64,000 nucleotides of DNA from assembly GCA_013397435.1 (NCBI GenBank), contig VZRG01000362.1, positions 499,890 to 563,889 on the forward strand, given 5' to 3'. A program made the translations under genes and the position numbers. Below the pieces are notes generated by a model, which saw nothing but the letters and a program-made list of their open reading frames with translations, searched no databases and was not told the DNA's origin. This document shows, piece by piece, positions 1-13,710 of this stretch. How positions within the stretch are numbered: the first letter of the stretch is position 1; each line of letters opens with the position of its first letter. Origin of the DNA: Erythrocercus mccallii (lineage: Eukaryota; Chordata; Aves; Passeriformes; Dicruridae).

Positions 1-3000
1 TTCCACTTTCTTTTGCTTTAAACATTAAACAGATGCAGTATATTTTCAAATAATTTAAACACAAATCTTGATGAGTGAATTTGCTCCTTCTGCTGTGTCA
101 GTGGCTTCTTTTTCTTCCCTGTTCCTTTTTTCCCGTACTGTACGGGAGGAGCAGGATCACTCGTCAATTAGAAAGCCTTGGGATCTCAAAGGAGGCCATG
201 CAATTTCAAATATTTCTATTAGAAAACAAATAAAAATTCTTTAACTCTCTCTCTCCTTTTCCTCCTTGTTCCTCTCCCCTGTTTCCAGAGGGAGGTCACT
301 TTGCAATTTCAGATCATGCTTCAAACGGATTCATTTCTTGTGCCCCTGGTTGAAAAGCCAGGGAATGCTCTTTGGCTTTTCCAGACTGGTAAAAGAGGTT
401 AAAGATGGATGCACTGGATATGTCCCTTCCTGCAGCAAGAGTTTTGTCCAAGTGAAAATAAAGGCATATGGAGCATGTGTAGCATTTGTGGGGTTAGTTG
501 TGAAATTCCTTTCAAGAAAGCATCTGTGAAAGTCTCTTTCATCCATGAATGGTGGTCAGACACCCTCAGACAGATCCAGGGGAGGAAGGCAGCAAGGAGG
601 GGCAGGAGCTGACTGCAGAGGATCAGAATTATCCAGACAATAGGGTGCAAGTGCTACTGGACATGTGGTCCCATTTTCAGGGACAGACCCAGCTCACTCC
701 ACCAGCCACCTCAAACCTTGAGTCGTGGTCATAGCCACAGCTTCTGCCTCGAATCCCACCTGGGTACAAGAGCAGGTGACAAAGCAGAATGGCAAAAGTG
801 GAAGAAAGGGCATTTTCCAGGGCATTGCACAGCAGGAAAGCATTCCTGACATATGAAACCTTGATTATTATGCTAACTTTCAAAAAGAAACAAACCCACC
901 AAAGATCTGCTATGTGCTCTTCCTCCACTGCTCAGTCCTACTCACCTGTTCTGTTGCAGGCAGAACCAAGGCAGTGGCAGCCCCAGGAAATCTTCTGAAA
1001 CTCCTCAGCTGCAGTCACGATTTTGGGGGAGCCTTCCTAAAATGCCCCAGGAATCTTGTAAGGAAGCAAAGACATGCTGCAAGAGAGGCTGCAAGAGAGA
1101 GCCTGAAAAGCATCCTTTTTATTTTTACCCAGTGTAATTGCCACAGCCTCGACTCCAGCTTTGCTGAGCAGAATCCCTTCACCAAACAACACAACCTTCT
1201 TCTTAAGAAATACTTTAGAACTCCAGGGATGGTGAAATTGCTCACCCTCCTCTAGCTGGCAGCAGATTTGGAGACTTGCTGGCTGTGGAGACCCTGCAGC
1301 TGCTGGCCAGGTCCCCAGGCTGCCCTGTGCTCCCAGCGAGCAGCAGGAGCCTTGCTGGTGGCTTGGTGAGCCCATGGGGCACAGAGCCCCTACACCAGGA
1401 CCCCCCTGTGCCAATTTATGGCCAGCTCAGTCCTGGGCTGGATGGGTATGGTGACAGAAGGATTTCTGCCTCCTCTCCAATCTGCCTTTCAGATCTGTTC
1501 GACAACTGGCTGCGAGCCATTATTCCCCCAACTGTTGCTGCTTTTTAAGCCCTACAGCTGCTCTGCGCCATCCTAACCACCTCTCTGATTGTTCATTAGG
1601 GACCTGCAATACTCTTGGTTTATTCCATTTACACCTGGATTTAACTAACAGTGGTTTTGTGCCCCGTCACCTCTTCATTACGGGGCTGAATCGCTTCCTG
1701 AGGACCAAACCAAGCAGAGTCTCGGGCGCCTTCTCTTCCCATCCATTCCACTTAGGCACCTGCTCTCCCTGGAAACTGATGGTCAGCTCAGGCTGGGTGA
1801 GTCCTGAGCTCAGGTTCTGCCCTCAAAATCTTCATTTTCAGCAAACAATGCTGCACGTGGCTGTGCAGGATGCAAGGCAATGCGTGCGTGGCCGTGGAGG
1901 ACCAAAGGGCTAATCAAGGATCAATAATCGCAGTGATCGAGGTAACTGCTTTGGAATATTTAATCAGGGACAACAATTAAGGTTCTTTTAGAGGTTGCAA
2001 ATTCAAGGCCTTGAATCCAAGCCAAGTGTTTACCCCTAAGGATTGCAGGAGTTTCCCCAAATGATGCCTCCTCCTGCTCCAGCTCAGCCGCCTGCAGAGC
2101 CAGCACAGAGGCAAAGGTCTCATGAAATTGCGAGGAACTTTGCTCCTCTGCAAGTTCCTCATCACTTTTAAATAATGCCCAGCTAAGGGCATCATAATTT
2201 AACTGGCATGATAGCCAGGTGTTAAGTGCTTCCCAAGGAAATGCTGGATTTTATAAAGCATAAAGTTCTGCCAGAATTCCTCAGCTGAAATGCTATTGGG
2301 TTTTCTGGCTTTATTTCTCTAAATGATATTCAGAGTTTGGAAGTGAAGAAGAGTATTTGCTTCCTGGTAGCCTGAATTCCAGCAAGATACAAATCTCTGT
2401 CTCTTTGAGAATGATAAAAGAAGTCAGGCAGGGTATTGTATACCATCCTGCATTAAGAAAAACTTGGAGGTTTAAGGCCATCTGTATTTAGATCCAAGGA
2501 CAGATGAGACATTTAAATTTTAGTAGCACTCAGTTATACACCTGACACAGAGAAATGGCTGCAATCCTTTTTATCAGGCTGGAGAATAGGCATTAAATGA
2601 CAAAATATTAGTCAGGCCATAGATCCCCGGAATATATAAGTTCTGCAGCAGCTTCATTAAATCTGTTTTTTATCAGAGAGGAGAGCAGGGTCTGGTACAA
2701 CATCGCCAGCGTTTGAAGCATTGGGCTTTTAGAGAATCACCGCCAGATACTTCATCCATCTGTCTATTTTCATATTTATTGTTTGACCAATCACTTTATT
2801 CATCCATCTGTTCATCTGTGTAAACCCATTTTTTTAAATTTTAATTTTTATTTATGGACTGACCTTAATAAACTCCCCTCAAGTACGGCGTGTTTATCAC
2901 TGTCACGGATGAAAACGTTATTAATGACAGGAGCGCCCTTTAAATTCCTTTTCAGCCGCCTGGGCTGCAGCCACTCAGCTGGGCGGGGGTGGCCGGATCG

Positions 3001-6000
3001 ATAAGGTCGGAGTTCAGGCACCGCTGCCATCCCCTCCATCATCCCCTCCATCATCATCCTCATCACCATCCCCATCACTGCCAGCTGACCGTGCCTGCAG
3101 GTGGAGCGGGAGCACCGCAGCAAGCAAAGGCTTTCCTGGCCCGCAGGAAAAGCTGCGGGCAGCCTGGGATGGATATTTTGGGATGTGTACGAGGGAACAC
3201 GCGGGTGTCAGCGCAAGGGAGGCGGTGTGGAGGGTGAGGGGTTCAGCTCTCCCGGGGAAATTCTGGCTGAGCATAAATTAGGGATGCTCCCATGAAGGAA
3301 GGGGAGGTGAGCTGGTCTGCAGCACACTCACCGGGGCTGTGCTTGCAATCCAGCCACTCAAACTGCTTTAATTTCCTCAGAGCCAGGGTTGGTCACCACA
3401 AGAGAGGCACCTGCAGCAGCCGGGGCTCCCACGCCACACCTGGTTTGGGCAGCAAGCCGTGCGCTCCTCCTCACAGGTGCACAGCACCGCCCAGAAAACG
3501 CTGTTTGGTACCACCGATCATGCCCATCCCTAATTTCCCCCAGCAAAAGGGGAGATAATTACATGGAAGGTGGTGAGAGTGCCTCGAGTGCCTGGAAATT
3601 ACGCACCTACGGATTAAGAGCGTTTCAAATTTATGACAGGCAATAGTCACGAGGTGGCTATAAATGCTCTACGGGTTCACTTAGTTGACATAAAGCCTAA
3701 CCTTGCCACAAAAATACATTTTTATTCCGCTGGCTTAAAGCAGGTTTGACAAATACTCTCCAGGATAACTCAACCCCCGCGTTTTATCTCTGCTTGGCCC
3801 AGGTGCCGGCTGCGACAGAGTTTTGTCATGAAAGATGGAGCTCTGAGGCTGGGGACATTCCCCTCATGGCTTCATCTCACCTCCCAGCTCATTAGAAACC
3901 TTGAGTTCCTGCCTGGCGTTTTATTTTGACATCAGAGGCGTAAATCAAGTCATAAACATATTTAAACTAATGTTGTTGAAAATCCGTAATTCTGACAGCG
4001 AAATGAGCGGCAAAAAGTGCATATAATGTTTGGTGACATGTAATTTTAACTTCATCCCGTCCCTTTGCTTTTGAGACATTGTTACCTGCAGGAGAAGGCA
4101 ATAAAATAAGGATGTACAAGAATGTGTCAAATGTAGGGCTTCCCTAAATTACACTCCCAGGCACAGATTAATACATTTAATACATTCCAGTCATGAGTGA
4201 AGTACTTATAGCAGAACAACTGCTCCTTCAGTGATATCATTCACTGGAATGAACTACAGCTAACAGTGACAAGCTGGAAAAATGCCCCCACTTTTCAAAC
4301 TGTACAAATGGCATTTGGACACAGTAACTCAAAACTGGACACTTCATTTCAAGTTTAAAGCTAGTGGTCCAGTCAAAAGCTATTACTCCATCTTCTTTAT
4401 TTGTAGTCCATGCTTTTGTGCTCTTTAAGAATCAAATAAATACTGGTGTAATGGTTAGCAACTGCCAGTTCAACGAAAAATACTGCTAAATTCGCCAATA
4501 AGTCTTTTTTCTACACACACAAATTTATGACATAAGAACTGAACCCATTCCTGTTACAGTGTCTGGATAGTTTTTTAATGTAGAGGGAGACTCACTTTAG
4601 TGATAAGAGCTTAAACCTTAACTCCTTTTTCCTTCTCTTTGGATCATACATCTGGATAGAGAAGAGCCTGAGACAAACGGCCCCTGGGTGCCAGCAGAGG
4701 TGCTCTGAGCTCCCCGTGCTCAGCTCCAGCACAGCTGAGGAAAGAGCTCCCCGTGGCTCTGCACTGACTCTTTCCCTCTGGCACCTCCACTGGGATTATT
4801 TAAAAATAAAGAGATTATTTAAATGCGGACTCAAGGTCTGCCCCCTGCTCTGCGTTGTTTTAAGAACCGGACGGAGAAGGGAAGGAGATTGAGGTGGGTA
4901 AAATCTCACTAAAGACTTCTTCTTTTTAGTTCTTTAGCATCCTCTTTGGTCCATCACTTACTCTTCCCACCCTGCCCCACCACTGGCTAATAATAATTAA
5001 ACCCCAGTTTGTGATCAGCGCCTGTTGCAGTGCAAAGAGAGGGAGCAGCACTTCCCTCTGACCAAGGAGGGCTCCAGAAACCAGAGCTTGCCCAGGGACT
5101 GGGGCTGGCTCCTTTCCATTCCCTGTAGCACCATGCGCAGCCTTCAGGGCTGGAGTTTCTGACTTTTGGTTGAGCTGCCTGTGCAAAATAAGCAACCCTC
5201 CACAGCAGTCAGGTGCATCACACCCCCAGAGAAATCTGCTGTGCCCCCACACAGCCCCTGCACAAGGGGCCATGGGGGATTTTGGGAATTAATGCTTATT
5301 CCAGGCAATGGCTGTGCTTAAAAAATGCATTGGTAGGTGCTACATCACACCTAGAAAAACACTTATGGACTCGTGGGTTACACCAGGAACTGTGCTAAGC
5401 TTCTGCATTTGGCTGATGTGAGACCCAAGTGGGGACTGTGAGATGAAGGGATAAATATTCCAAGTGCCACTGGAATATTGCCAGCCAGCTTTTTTTACAG
5501 TGTGTCGCAGCAAATGCCACATTAAAACAAGGGCTGAACAATGGATTTGTCTCTAAAAGGAGAAAAACTCACACCCTGACACTTTCTCAGAAAAGTACAC
5601 AAAGGTGCTGCCCCAGACTCATGAGATTGCTTTCAGCTTGTTTGAGGGGAGACAAGGAACTAAACCACAAGTTATTCTGGATTTTGTGGATATATTGGTT
5701 TCGTTCTCCAGCTTCCCCAGGTAGTAATTATAGGCCTGCTCTGTTTGGTCACAGATATTTCCATCAAAAACATGGAGCTGTTCTCATGGGGCTTTTTTCC
5801 CCCAGTGCAGGCTCTGTGGTCTCCCATTATCAGAAGACTCACAGTATCTGGAACATTCAACAAAAACTGTCTGGAAACAGAAATTATTTTCATTTCTAAG
5901 AAATGTCTTACATTATCTTTTATTCACTTTTTTAAAGATGGTGAAGAAGGATTTTATGTTCCAAGTAATTTCATTTGATGTAATAATTACATCTTGATTC

Positions 6001-9000
6001 ATTCTATCCACATTTGAAATTAGGAGGGGTTTTGGTTTTTTTTTCTGATCTGCAGGGTAGATTTTAAAGATTTTATATGACTTCGAGTAATGTGAACTGG
6101 GAAGAACTGTGATAACCTGCAAACAAAGCACCTTTTGGGACTGAGAGGGAGAAATGACAGGGTGTGACAGGGCCAGGATTGTCCCTGGGATCTCTGCAGT
6201 GACATTTGGAGGACACAAAGGCTCTGCAGCTCTTGTGCAGAGAAAAGCAGGCTGCTGTTACACACACCTCTGCCACCTCACTTTGCCACTGCTGGCACCA
6301 AAACCACCGTGCCTACTATTCTTTCCTTCCAGGAGAGAAGCTCACCAATTTTCCTTAAAAAATAATCTAGACCCTGGTTTGTATTAGTCCACACCCAGCT
6401 TGTGAACACCTTGGAGCAGAATTCTTTATTTTTTTGGCTTTTACCCACCTGACTGTGGTTTATATGCATCCTGTGTGCCACAGCTAGGGGTCCTGAATCA
6501 ATACAAGTAGGAATGAAAAATAACACTGCGTTCTAAACTGCTGTGACTAATTCCTTGTATTAGCAATACCAAAAAAACAATTCAATCCATATTGCAGGGT
6601 TTTATCTGAGGCCAAGTTCTAATTCAAAGTTTCACCTGCTTTTCCGTGGCGTAATAGCAAAATACGTCTCCAAATCTGGTTTTGACTCATTAAACCCTGT
6701 TGACAAAATGATTTGTTTTGAGAATTAAATGCAAGCCGTTTCAGAAGAACTCTCCACAAATAGAAACAAGGAAATCAGCCCTCAAATGTGTCATCCTTGG
6801 AAAACCCAACAGGACATTGGGAGAGCTGGTTCTCCTGCTGCAGAGCCTGTGCAGAGCACAGAGTAAACTGACAAAATAATTGGATTATACATGCACAATT
6901 CAGACTTTCAGTGACTGGGTGCTTTCTTGCTCCTGGTTTCCACAGAAAAGTCAGGGTTTTGTTCCTTAAGTCCTTGTACTGCTTATTTACATATGAAAAG
7001 GTAAGTTTATAAAAGAGCTTTCCTATTTTACTACACCTAATAGTTAATAATTTAAATCTGTAGCCATTATCATCATATAGATTGACACAAATGGCATATG
7101 GATCATTCTGGGGATGAGGGTTAGTTTCTTTTAAGAGAGAATTGTTTTAGTTTTTGCAGGAAATTAATCAGGGGAATGGGCTTTGTGGAGCATGGAGCAA
7201 ATCTAATCTGTTCTTTGTTCAAATTTGCCTTGCTCCAATTCCTAGCAATTGTAGACAACATGCTCTTTTGTTCAGGAGCCACTTGTTACATGCATAATTA
7301 GAGACTGCAGTAGCTGTGTTTAAAGAAAAACTGTTTTCCAATGTAATGTGTGATCTTGATAATAGTATTTTCATCAAAGGTAGCAATTACATTCATTAAG
7401 CTGGGACTGGCAAGGCAGCAAGGAAATTAAGTGGAAGGTGAATAAAAAGCTCCCTGTTTCTTTTTACAATCTCTGCCTCTTTATAAGTTGAAATGCACCA
7501 TGTTGAGCTGCAAACTGGAAAATACATACTGAATATAAGGGGGGAAAAAAGAAAGAAAGAAAGGAAAAAATAAAGTCCTCCTTAACCTTTCTGAATAATG
7601 ATCCAGGAGATATCCTAGGGACACCTACTATAGATGCACTTTTCAAATTAAAGGGCTTTATTCTACATTAATTTCTTATGCAAGTTTTAAACGAGCTCAA
7701 CATATGATTCAGGTCTTTAAAGGCTCCAGGGCTCTCTAGGATTAATTCACTGTTCTTTTCACACATGAATTAATTGTTTTGTGTTCTCAAAAACAGCAAA
7801 CAGCACATAAATCAACCAGTTTGGAAAAGGCACAAGGCTGGTGCCTTTTGCAAATCCCTGAAGTTTACTCTTTACACTCCACGATTATAATATGCAACTT
7901 TTAAAGGAAAAGCTGGAAAAGTAGGACATATGTTCTTAATTCTAAGTGGATTTCTTGAATGCATAACTCATTTTAGCAATCTGATTCCTTGCAAGACCAA
8001 AGTCGTGGAGCACTGAAAAGCCGTTCTGCCAGCACGCTAATTGTATTTTTCCCAATTAATAAATCAATTACACATCACTAGTATATTTGCAAACGTTCCC
8101 ACATAAAAAGAGCTGGTTGTGAGGGGTTTTTTTACCCTCTTTTTGCCTTAAGCTTGGCAAGAGTGAGATTTGCAGATGGAAAAATGTGACAATCTCAAGA
8201 TGTGAGCGCAGAGCCCCATGAGGGTCATGCCCAGCCCGTGGGCTCCCCTGGGCAACTCCTGCTGAGCACACACACACTGCAAGCTCATTTTCAACCTCCA
8301 AAATCCAACCCTGATTTTATTGCAGGCTCTGTGTCCTAGGATAAACGGGGGAAGTGTCTGTCCCCTCACAGCTTTGCCCTGTGTTGACAGCAAGGGCAGG
8401 GCAGCGCTGCTGCCAAGTCGCTGTTTCACATCGGGGCTGAGGCACGATTTTGCAGGAAAATCCCCCAATTCAGGGTCTCAGCCAGCAGCAACCGAAGCAG
8501 GTGACACCTGCAGCAAGGGGGACAAGTTTCATGTACCAGCACTCACAGCGGGACAGGCACTGAGGAGGGTGGTGGCAGGAATTGTGCTCCCTCCTCAGCA
8601 GGGATGTCCCAGCTCAAGGTAAGAGAAGAAACTGCAGCCAGAACCCAGCTGCCCATGACTCCAAAAATAACTGTTTCTCCCTCTGCCCTTCCCAGAAATA
8701 GAATCTGAAACCACAGCATCTTGGCCAAATTGGAATTTGCATAGTTCTGCGAAGCATTTCCTTCAGTTAGGAATGATTTAATTATTCTTCGCTTCCTCTT
8801 CTAGAAATCATTCCTGGATAATGAGGTTAGCATAGAGCAGATATGTTTCAGTCAAGGAATAGATGTAATTTAGTGCCAGAAGGCTTTTACAGTTGGAAAA
8901 AAAAAAAAACTAAAGAAAGATTTTTGGACACTTCTAAATAGAAGCAGCAGGATAGGGAAGGTTTGCTATTAAATTAGAGCAGTCTGAGCCACCAGACCAT

Positions 9001-11159
9001 CGGGTGCTTTAACCCAGTGCTGTGTCAGCCCCTGAAGAATCAGAGCACAACCAGCACTCCCCTGCAGCCCAGATTCTTGCACAAGGGTTACAAGGCACAT
9101 TTTAAATAATTATTAAATAATGGCAAGCTGCATTACTGCCAGAGAATTGTTTATCTCTGCAAATTGGATCACTGAAGTCAAAGTACAGTGGAGCTAAAAT
9201 TCTCCCAGCATTAAATGGAGGATCTGTTGCTGCACCTTCCTTTGGTCCTTGGAAATTGTGAATCCTGCATGGCACTCAAATGTATTTTATGACAAATATC
9301 CTGCTGAACCCAGCTCTTATTATTCAAGCAACAGTCAAAATAACCTGCCTTATCAATCAAATGTAGGCACTGCTGCAATTAAACCCAGAAAATTACTTTC
9401 CTTCTAAAGCCTGGTTGGACAGACTTTGAGAGGACCAATTCTATCTCCAGCAGCTCCACTGAGCAAACAAGTCCTTTGGAATTTTTCACTATTTAACTAT
9501 GCTTCCAGAACCTGAACTTTTATTTTTAAATTATTCCTGGATTATTTTTACATCAGTTTAGCAAATTTGTTCTACAGAAAAGCAAAACGTGTGCAGAGAA
9601 GCTAATGTCAAACGTAATTATCATGTCTTTGGGTATGATCTAAACAAAAGCAGAAAACCTCAGCAACAGAGTATTAAATTAAACCTGCTCTGCTTATACT
9701 GAAAAATTTGCATTTAATTTGCATATTTAGGATGCAAAATAGGGAACAGAAGAATTTTACAGCGTGTCCTTGAAAACAATTCAGGCCAAAACCATCCAAG
9801 ACACAGCAAATGTAATGTGATGAGAAGGATGATCAGAAAATGATTCTGTTCCACTGAGGGCTGGGTCATTGCTTGAGACTTGGCCAAATGTTCCTGACCG
9901 AAGGCAGCAAACAGCCCCTCTTCAGCCCCACTAAAAAAGCCACTAAAAACTTGACTTTTTTTCAGTTTGTCTAAGTCCTCCAGTGTTAGTAGCAGCACAG
10001 TTACTGAGAGAGAGAGAATAGTTTCAGAAAGATGTAAATCCAAATGATCTCGAAAGACAAAATATATAAAAATGCCATTACTGTCTAGTGAGACTGCACA
10101 TATTTTTGATTTATATTTCTAAATACTTCACCAGAAAAAAATGTACAGTGTACTGTGTACACTGCATGTTCCTTTGAACATTAAACAAGCTATTAAGGAA
10201 CACACTGGTTATTTCTAGTTATCCTGAATGCATTCTGGGGCTGAGCAAAAGCATTTCTTCAGCTTTTGTGTATCCAATACCAGCTCAGGGAAGTCAGACA
10301 GCTGCTTTTAAAGCAGACTGGGCTTCCAATCAAGCTTAGCTTGGTAGAAGAACTTGAAATGTGTCTCTCACCAAAAGGTTTTCAAGTGGAAAAGCAATAA
10401 CATGTTAATTAGAAAAGTCTTTACATAGCAAAAGGCTCCCAAAGAACAACTCTGTAGTTCATGTAAGCCTTTTCTAACACAATCTTTACATAGGGAAAAG
10501 AAAATACGAAAGAAAGAACAACAACATAGAAAAGATATAAAATGTTGTATTTGAGTATTTCCCATGTAGTGATTAAACCCTTCTGTGGAAATGTGCCTTG
10601 ATCACCAACCAGAACAGAACTAGAGAAACCTGACATGCCACAGTCATTCTCTCCTGGTACAAAACCTGCAAGATCTGGTAACAATTTTAAATGACAGATG
10701 ATTAGAGAACCATGAAGTGATATACAAGATTAGCATTGTATCAAGTCAAAACCAAAATTCAGGCACTTTTTAATACATTCTCAATACAGGTCTTCAAACC
10801 AGGGAAGCTCATATGTAACATTTGATACTGAAGCTGCTGTTCCAGGACAACAGACTGGATGGACTAAGGGCAAAAAAAAAAAGGGAAAAGTCACTAATAA
10901 AATACATGTCGAGTATACAAAGCAGCTTAGAAACTCAGAAAGCCTCCCAGCATTGCCCACACCAGCTCTGCAGCCTGTGTCCACAGTGCCAAATGTAGAA
11001 TTGCCATTTATGACCACCCAAAAATGCCTGTCCCAAACCACAACAAGGGCTGGCGAGCACAGGCAGCTCTAAGCAGCTCCTGGACAGCAGCACAGCACTT
11101 CTCCTCCCTAACCAAACACCTGAGTCAGAGCAGCAATGGAATCAGGCTGAGGGAAGGAA
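1..11159. other. Non-coding interval, no gene recognised
   Basis: No exon with recognisable protein homology and flanking splice sites was found on either strand. All open frames are short and look like chance. Base composition is mostly AT-rich, with a few moderately GC-rich patches (about 2940-3520 and 8200-8620). There is a short GAAA-rich run near 7545-7570 and a CATC-rich run near 3028-3080. In the human order the next genes beyond ACADSB are HMX3 and HMX2, so this could be the regulatory interval of those homeobox genes. That is inference; no homeobox is present here. Confidence 0.6.
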
Positions 11160-11270
11160 ATAATGCCAGGTTGGACAGGGCATGGAGCAACCTGGGACAG
11201 TGGAAGGTGTCCCTGCCCATGGCAGGAGTGAGATTTAAGGTCCCTTCAACCCAAACCATTGTGACTCTCC
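11160..11270 (+). repeat. CR1 LINE 3' fragment
   Basis: The stretch reads as the avian CR1 3' end in plus orientation: GCCAGGTTGGACAGGG, then GGACAGTGGAAGGTGTCC, then GGTCCCTTCAACCC. It is a short, 5'-truncated copy lying just beyond the likely end of the ACADSB 3' UTR. Confidence 0.85.
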
Positions 11271-11424
11271 AAGTTAACTCTCCCAAGAATCAGTATCCAG
11301 AGTATCCAATGCTCTCCACACAGGTACCTGCCCTCTTAAAACAACAGGGAAAGTTACTCAGGGGTTGTAATTGATTTGTGCACACATTCCTCCATGGAAT
11401 TTCGTAAACAAATACAATGCATGA

Positions 11425-13710
11425 TTTATTTATTTCAAAACTGTGTACAAAATACAGCATACATAACAAAGACATGAAATATTTACAGCTGTAACATTAG
11501 TTAAAGGCTTGACCTTGCTTTATTGAGAAAAAAAACCTCATCAGCTGCTGTTGAATAGCTGATGAGGATGTTCAGGTTGTTTCCTGAACTCAGGAATCCC
11601 ATATCAGACCGTGAGGAATCACATTAATCTCATTTTTTCCCTGGTTATTTTTTCAAATGGATACCTGACACAGTTCTACACAAAAAGAGAGTCTTTTTAC
11701 ATAATCCTGGATATCCAGCTCTTGACAGTCCTTCAAAGAGCTCTGCACTTTGCTCCACAAAGGGTTTGCTTCTGGCACTGTATTGAATCAGTTAAGTATT
11801 GCCAGTCGTTAGTCTCACACCAAACTGCAGATGCCAAGCTGAGAGCGTCTCAAACCAGGAGGTCACAGCAAAAACCAAACCTTGCTTTCTGTGGACACTC
11901 ACATGAGCAAAGCAGATTAAACCTCAGCAGCCAAGGCCTGCCTCACCTTGGCACAACTCAGCACAGTAATCAACATTAACTCAAGCATTTTGCAGTGCGG
12001 CTACAATTATTTTGGATTCACAGACAGACTGTGTTGGGTAGAATAACTGTAGTTAAATGTTGTGGTGGCTGTAGTCTTAATTCTAATCTAAATTTCCCCA
12101 GCTGTTTCAATTCAGTTGAAAGAAAGCCTGCAAGCAAATCTGAAATATATTAATAATGATAAGGATTAATAACAATATTGCTAGAAGAAAACTTCAGAAA
12201 CCATCTAGTCTACCTTCCTACTCTTGTATTTTTGAAAATCTCAAAGCTTTTGATCAAACTGATATGGGAGGGGCTTTTTTACTGGCATAAGGATAATCAC
12301 CACAGTAATTCTTTGCCCATTAACAGGCAAAGCATGTATATAGAGGGATTAATTCACTAAAACAGTCACTTCCCTTTGAAGTCAGAGAACTTTTTAATAG
12401 TGCTTTTCATCCTGCTTGTTTCTTTGTCTAAGGCACAGCTTGTTTTACAAATCCCACTTGTTAAGTGTCACTTGCCCTGGTTTTGCTAGGAAATCCTCTG
12501 GGAGTGTAACGTTTTAAGCTCCACTCAGAGTGAATCATCAGTGAAAGGCAAGCTTTAAAAAATGAGATTCTTCTAAGTCAGCCAAAACCAGAAAACCAAT
12601 CCTTCCCTCCCCAAAACACTTGAAACAGATTGCCAATTACAGCAATTAGGATGATTTTTCATATATTAAGCTTCCTGTCTCTTGATTATTAGTTAATTAG
12701 CTCTCCAGCACTGAAGAGGTTTCTGCTGTAAATAAAATGTCTAATTTTAGAGTAAACAGAGACAAATAAAAAAATCAAATACTTCCCAACCTCCTGCCCT
12801 TTCTTCTCTCTTAAAAAAGGGAAAAACTGCGCTAGAGAACCACTAACTTCCAGGAGCAAGGAATTCTAGGCTGCAAATTAACAGTGCCTCCCTTTAAAGT
12901 TTGTAAAATGCATTGAATGTGGAAAGGCCACTGTGAGGTAGTATCACAGCACTCCCATTACCCAGCCTGTATCTGTCCTTTTGCAGAACTACTAGAGCTT
13001 TTTTAACCCCATTTCAGAAAGATTTCAACTCAACCTTTTATGAAAGGAGAACTATAAATAGGCTCTTAGATTAAAACCCTTAACAGCCGAGAAGGCTGGA
13101 AAGGGAGGTGGATATTATCCACTTTGTACTTTCAGGAGTACAAATTGGGGCTGCAAGGGCTTAATTACAAAGATATCCTTAAGAACACACTGAGGGCTGC
13201 TAGCAAAATGACTCCAATTACAGCAGCTCCACAGACATCACTCCACCTGGGAGAGAGGAAACCAGCACTTCCCTCTCTCCGCACCCCATGCTAATGCAGG
13301 CAGCACATCCCAACTGCAGCTCCACTCCACACACCAGCTCCGCTGCATGTGGAGAGTCCCTTCTCCCAGGTGGATTAACAGAAATGCCAGGGATTTGGAT
13401 TCCTTTGTTTGCACTTTGAAATCTCCAAGTGGAGATGAACTGCTGGCATGACCTAAGGGAGCTAAATCCAGTGCCTGGAAGTCTCTCAGGCAGAAAGAAG
13501 TTTGGATTTGAATGTGGAATTCATGATTTCACATGAATTAGTCACTCTCCTGCAATGTGGAATTCATGGTTTTCCCTATGATTTCACTGTGATGATGTAT
13601 TCTTATTAATGATGTCATCAATGCCTTCTGTAATTACAAATAAATGGGTAATTCACAATCAATGTTCAGGGAAATAACTTTCATAAAGCATCAAGAAAGC
13701 CCTTATGGCT
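11425..13710 (-). other. ACADSB: Probable ACADSB 3' UTR
   Basis: This stretch follows the ACADSB stop codon on the minus strand and has no other coding signal. Minus-strand AATAAA hexamers (TTTATT on plus) occur at 11519-11524 and 11425-11430, giving a UTR of about 2.2 kb. A long 3' UTR is known for mammalian ACADSB. The exact end is inferred; no transcript evidence is available. Confidence 0.5.

Noticed and set aside
1..11159. HMX3/HMX2 homeobox genes, expected next to ACADSB by synteny
   Set aside because: No homeodomain-coding segment was found; they probably lie beyond the left edge.
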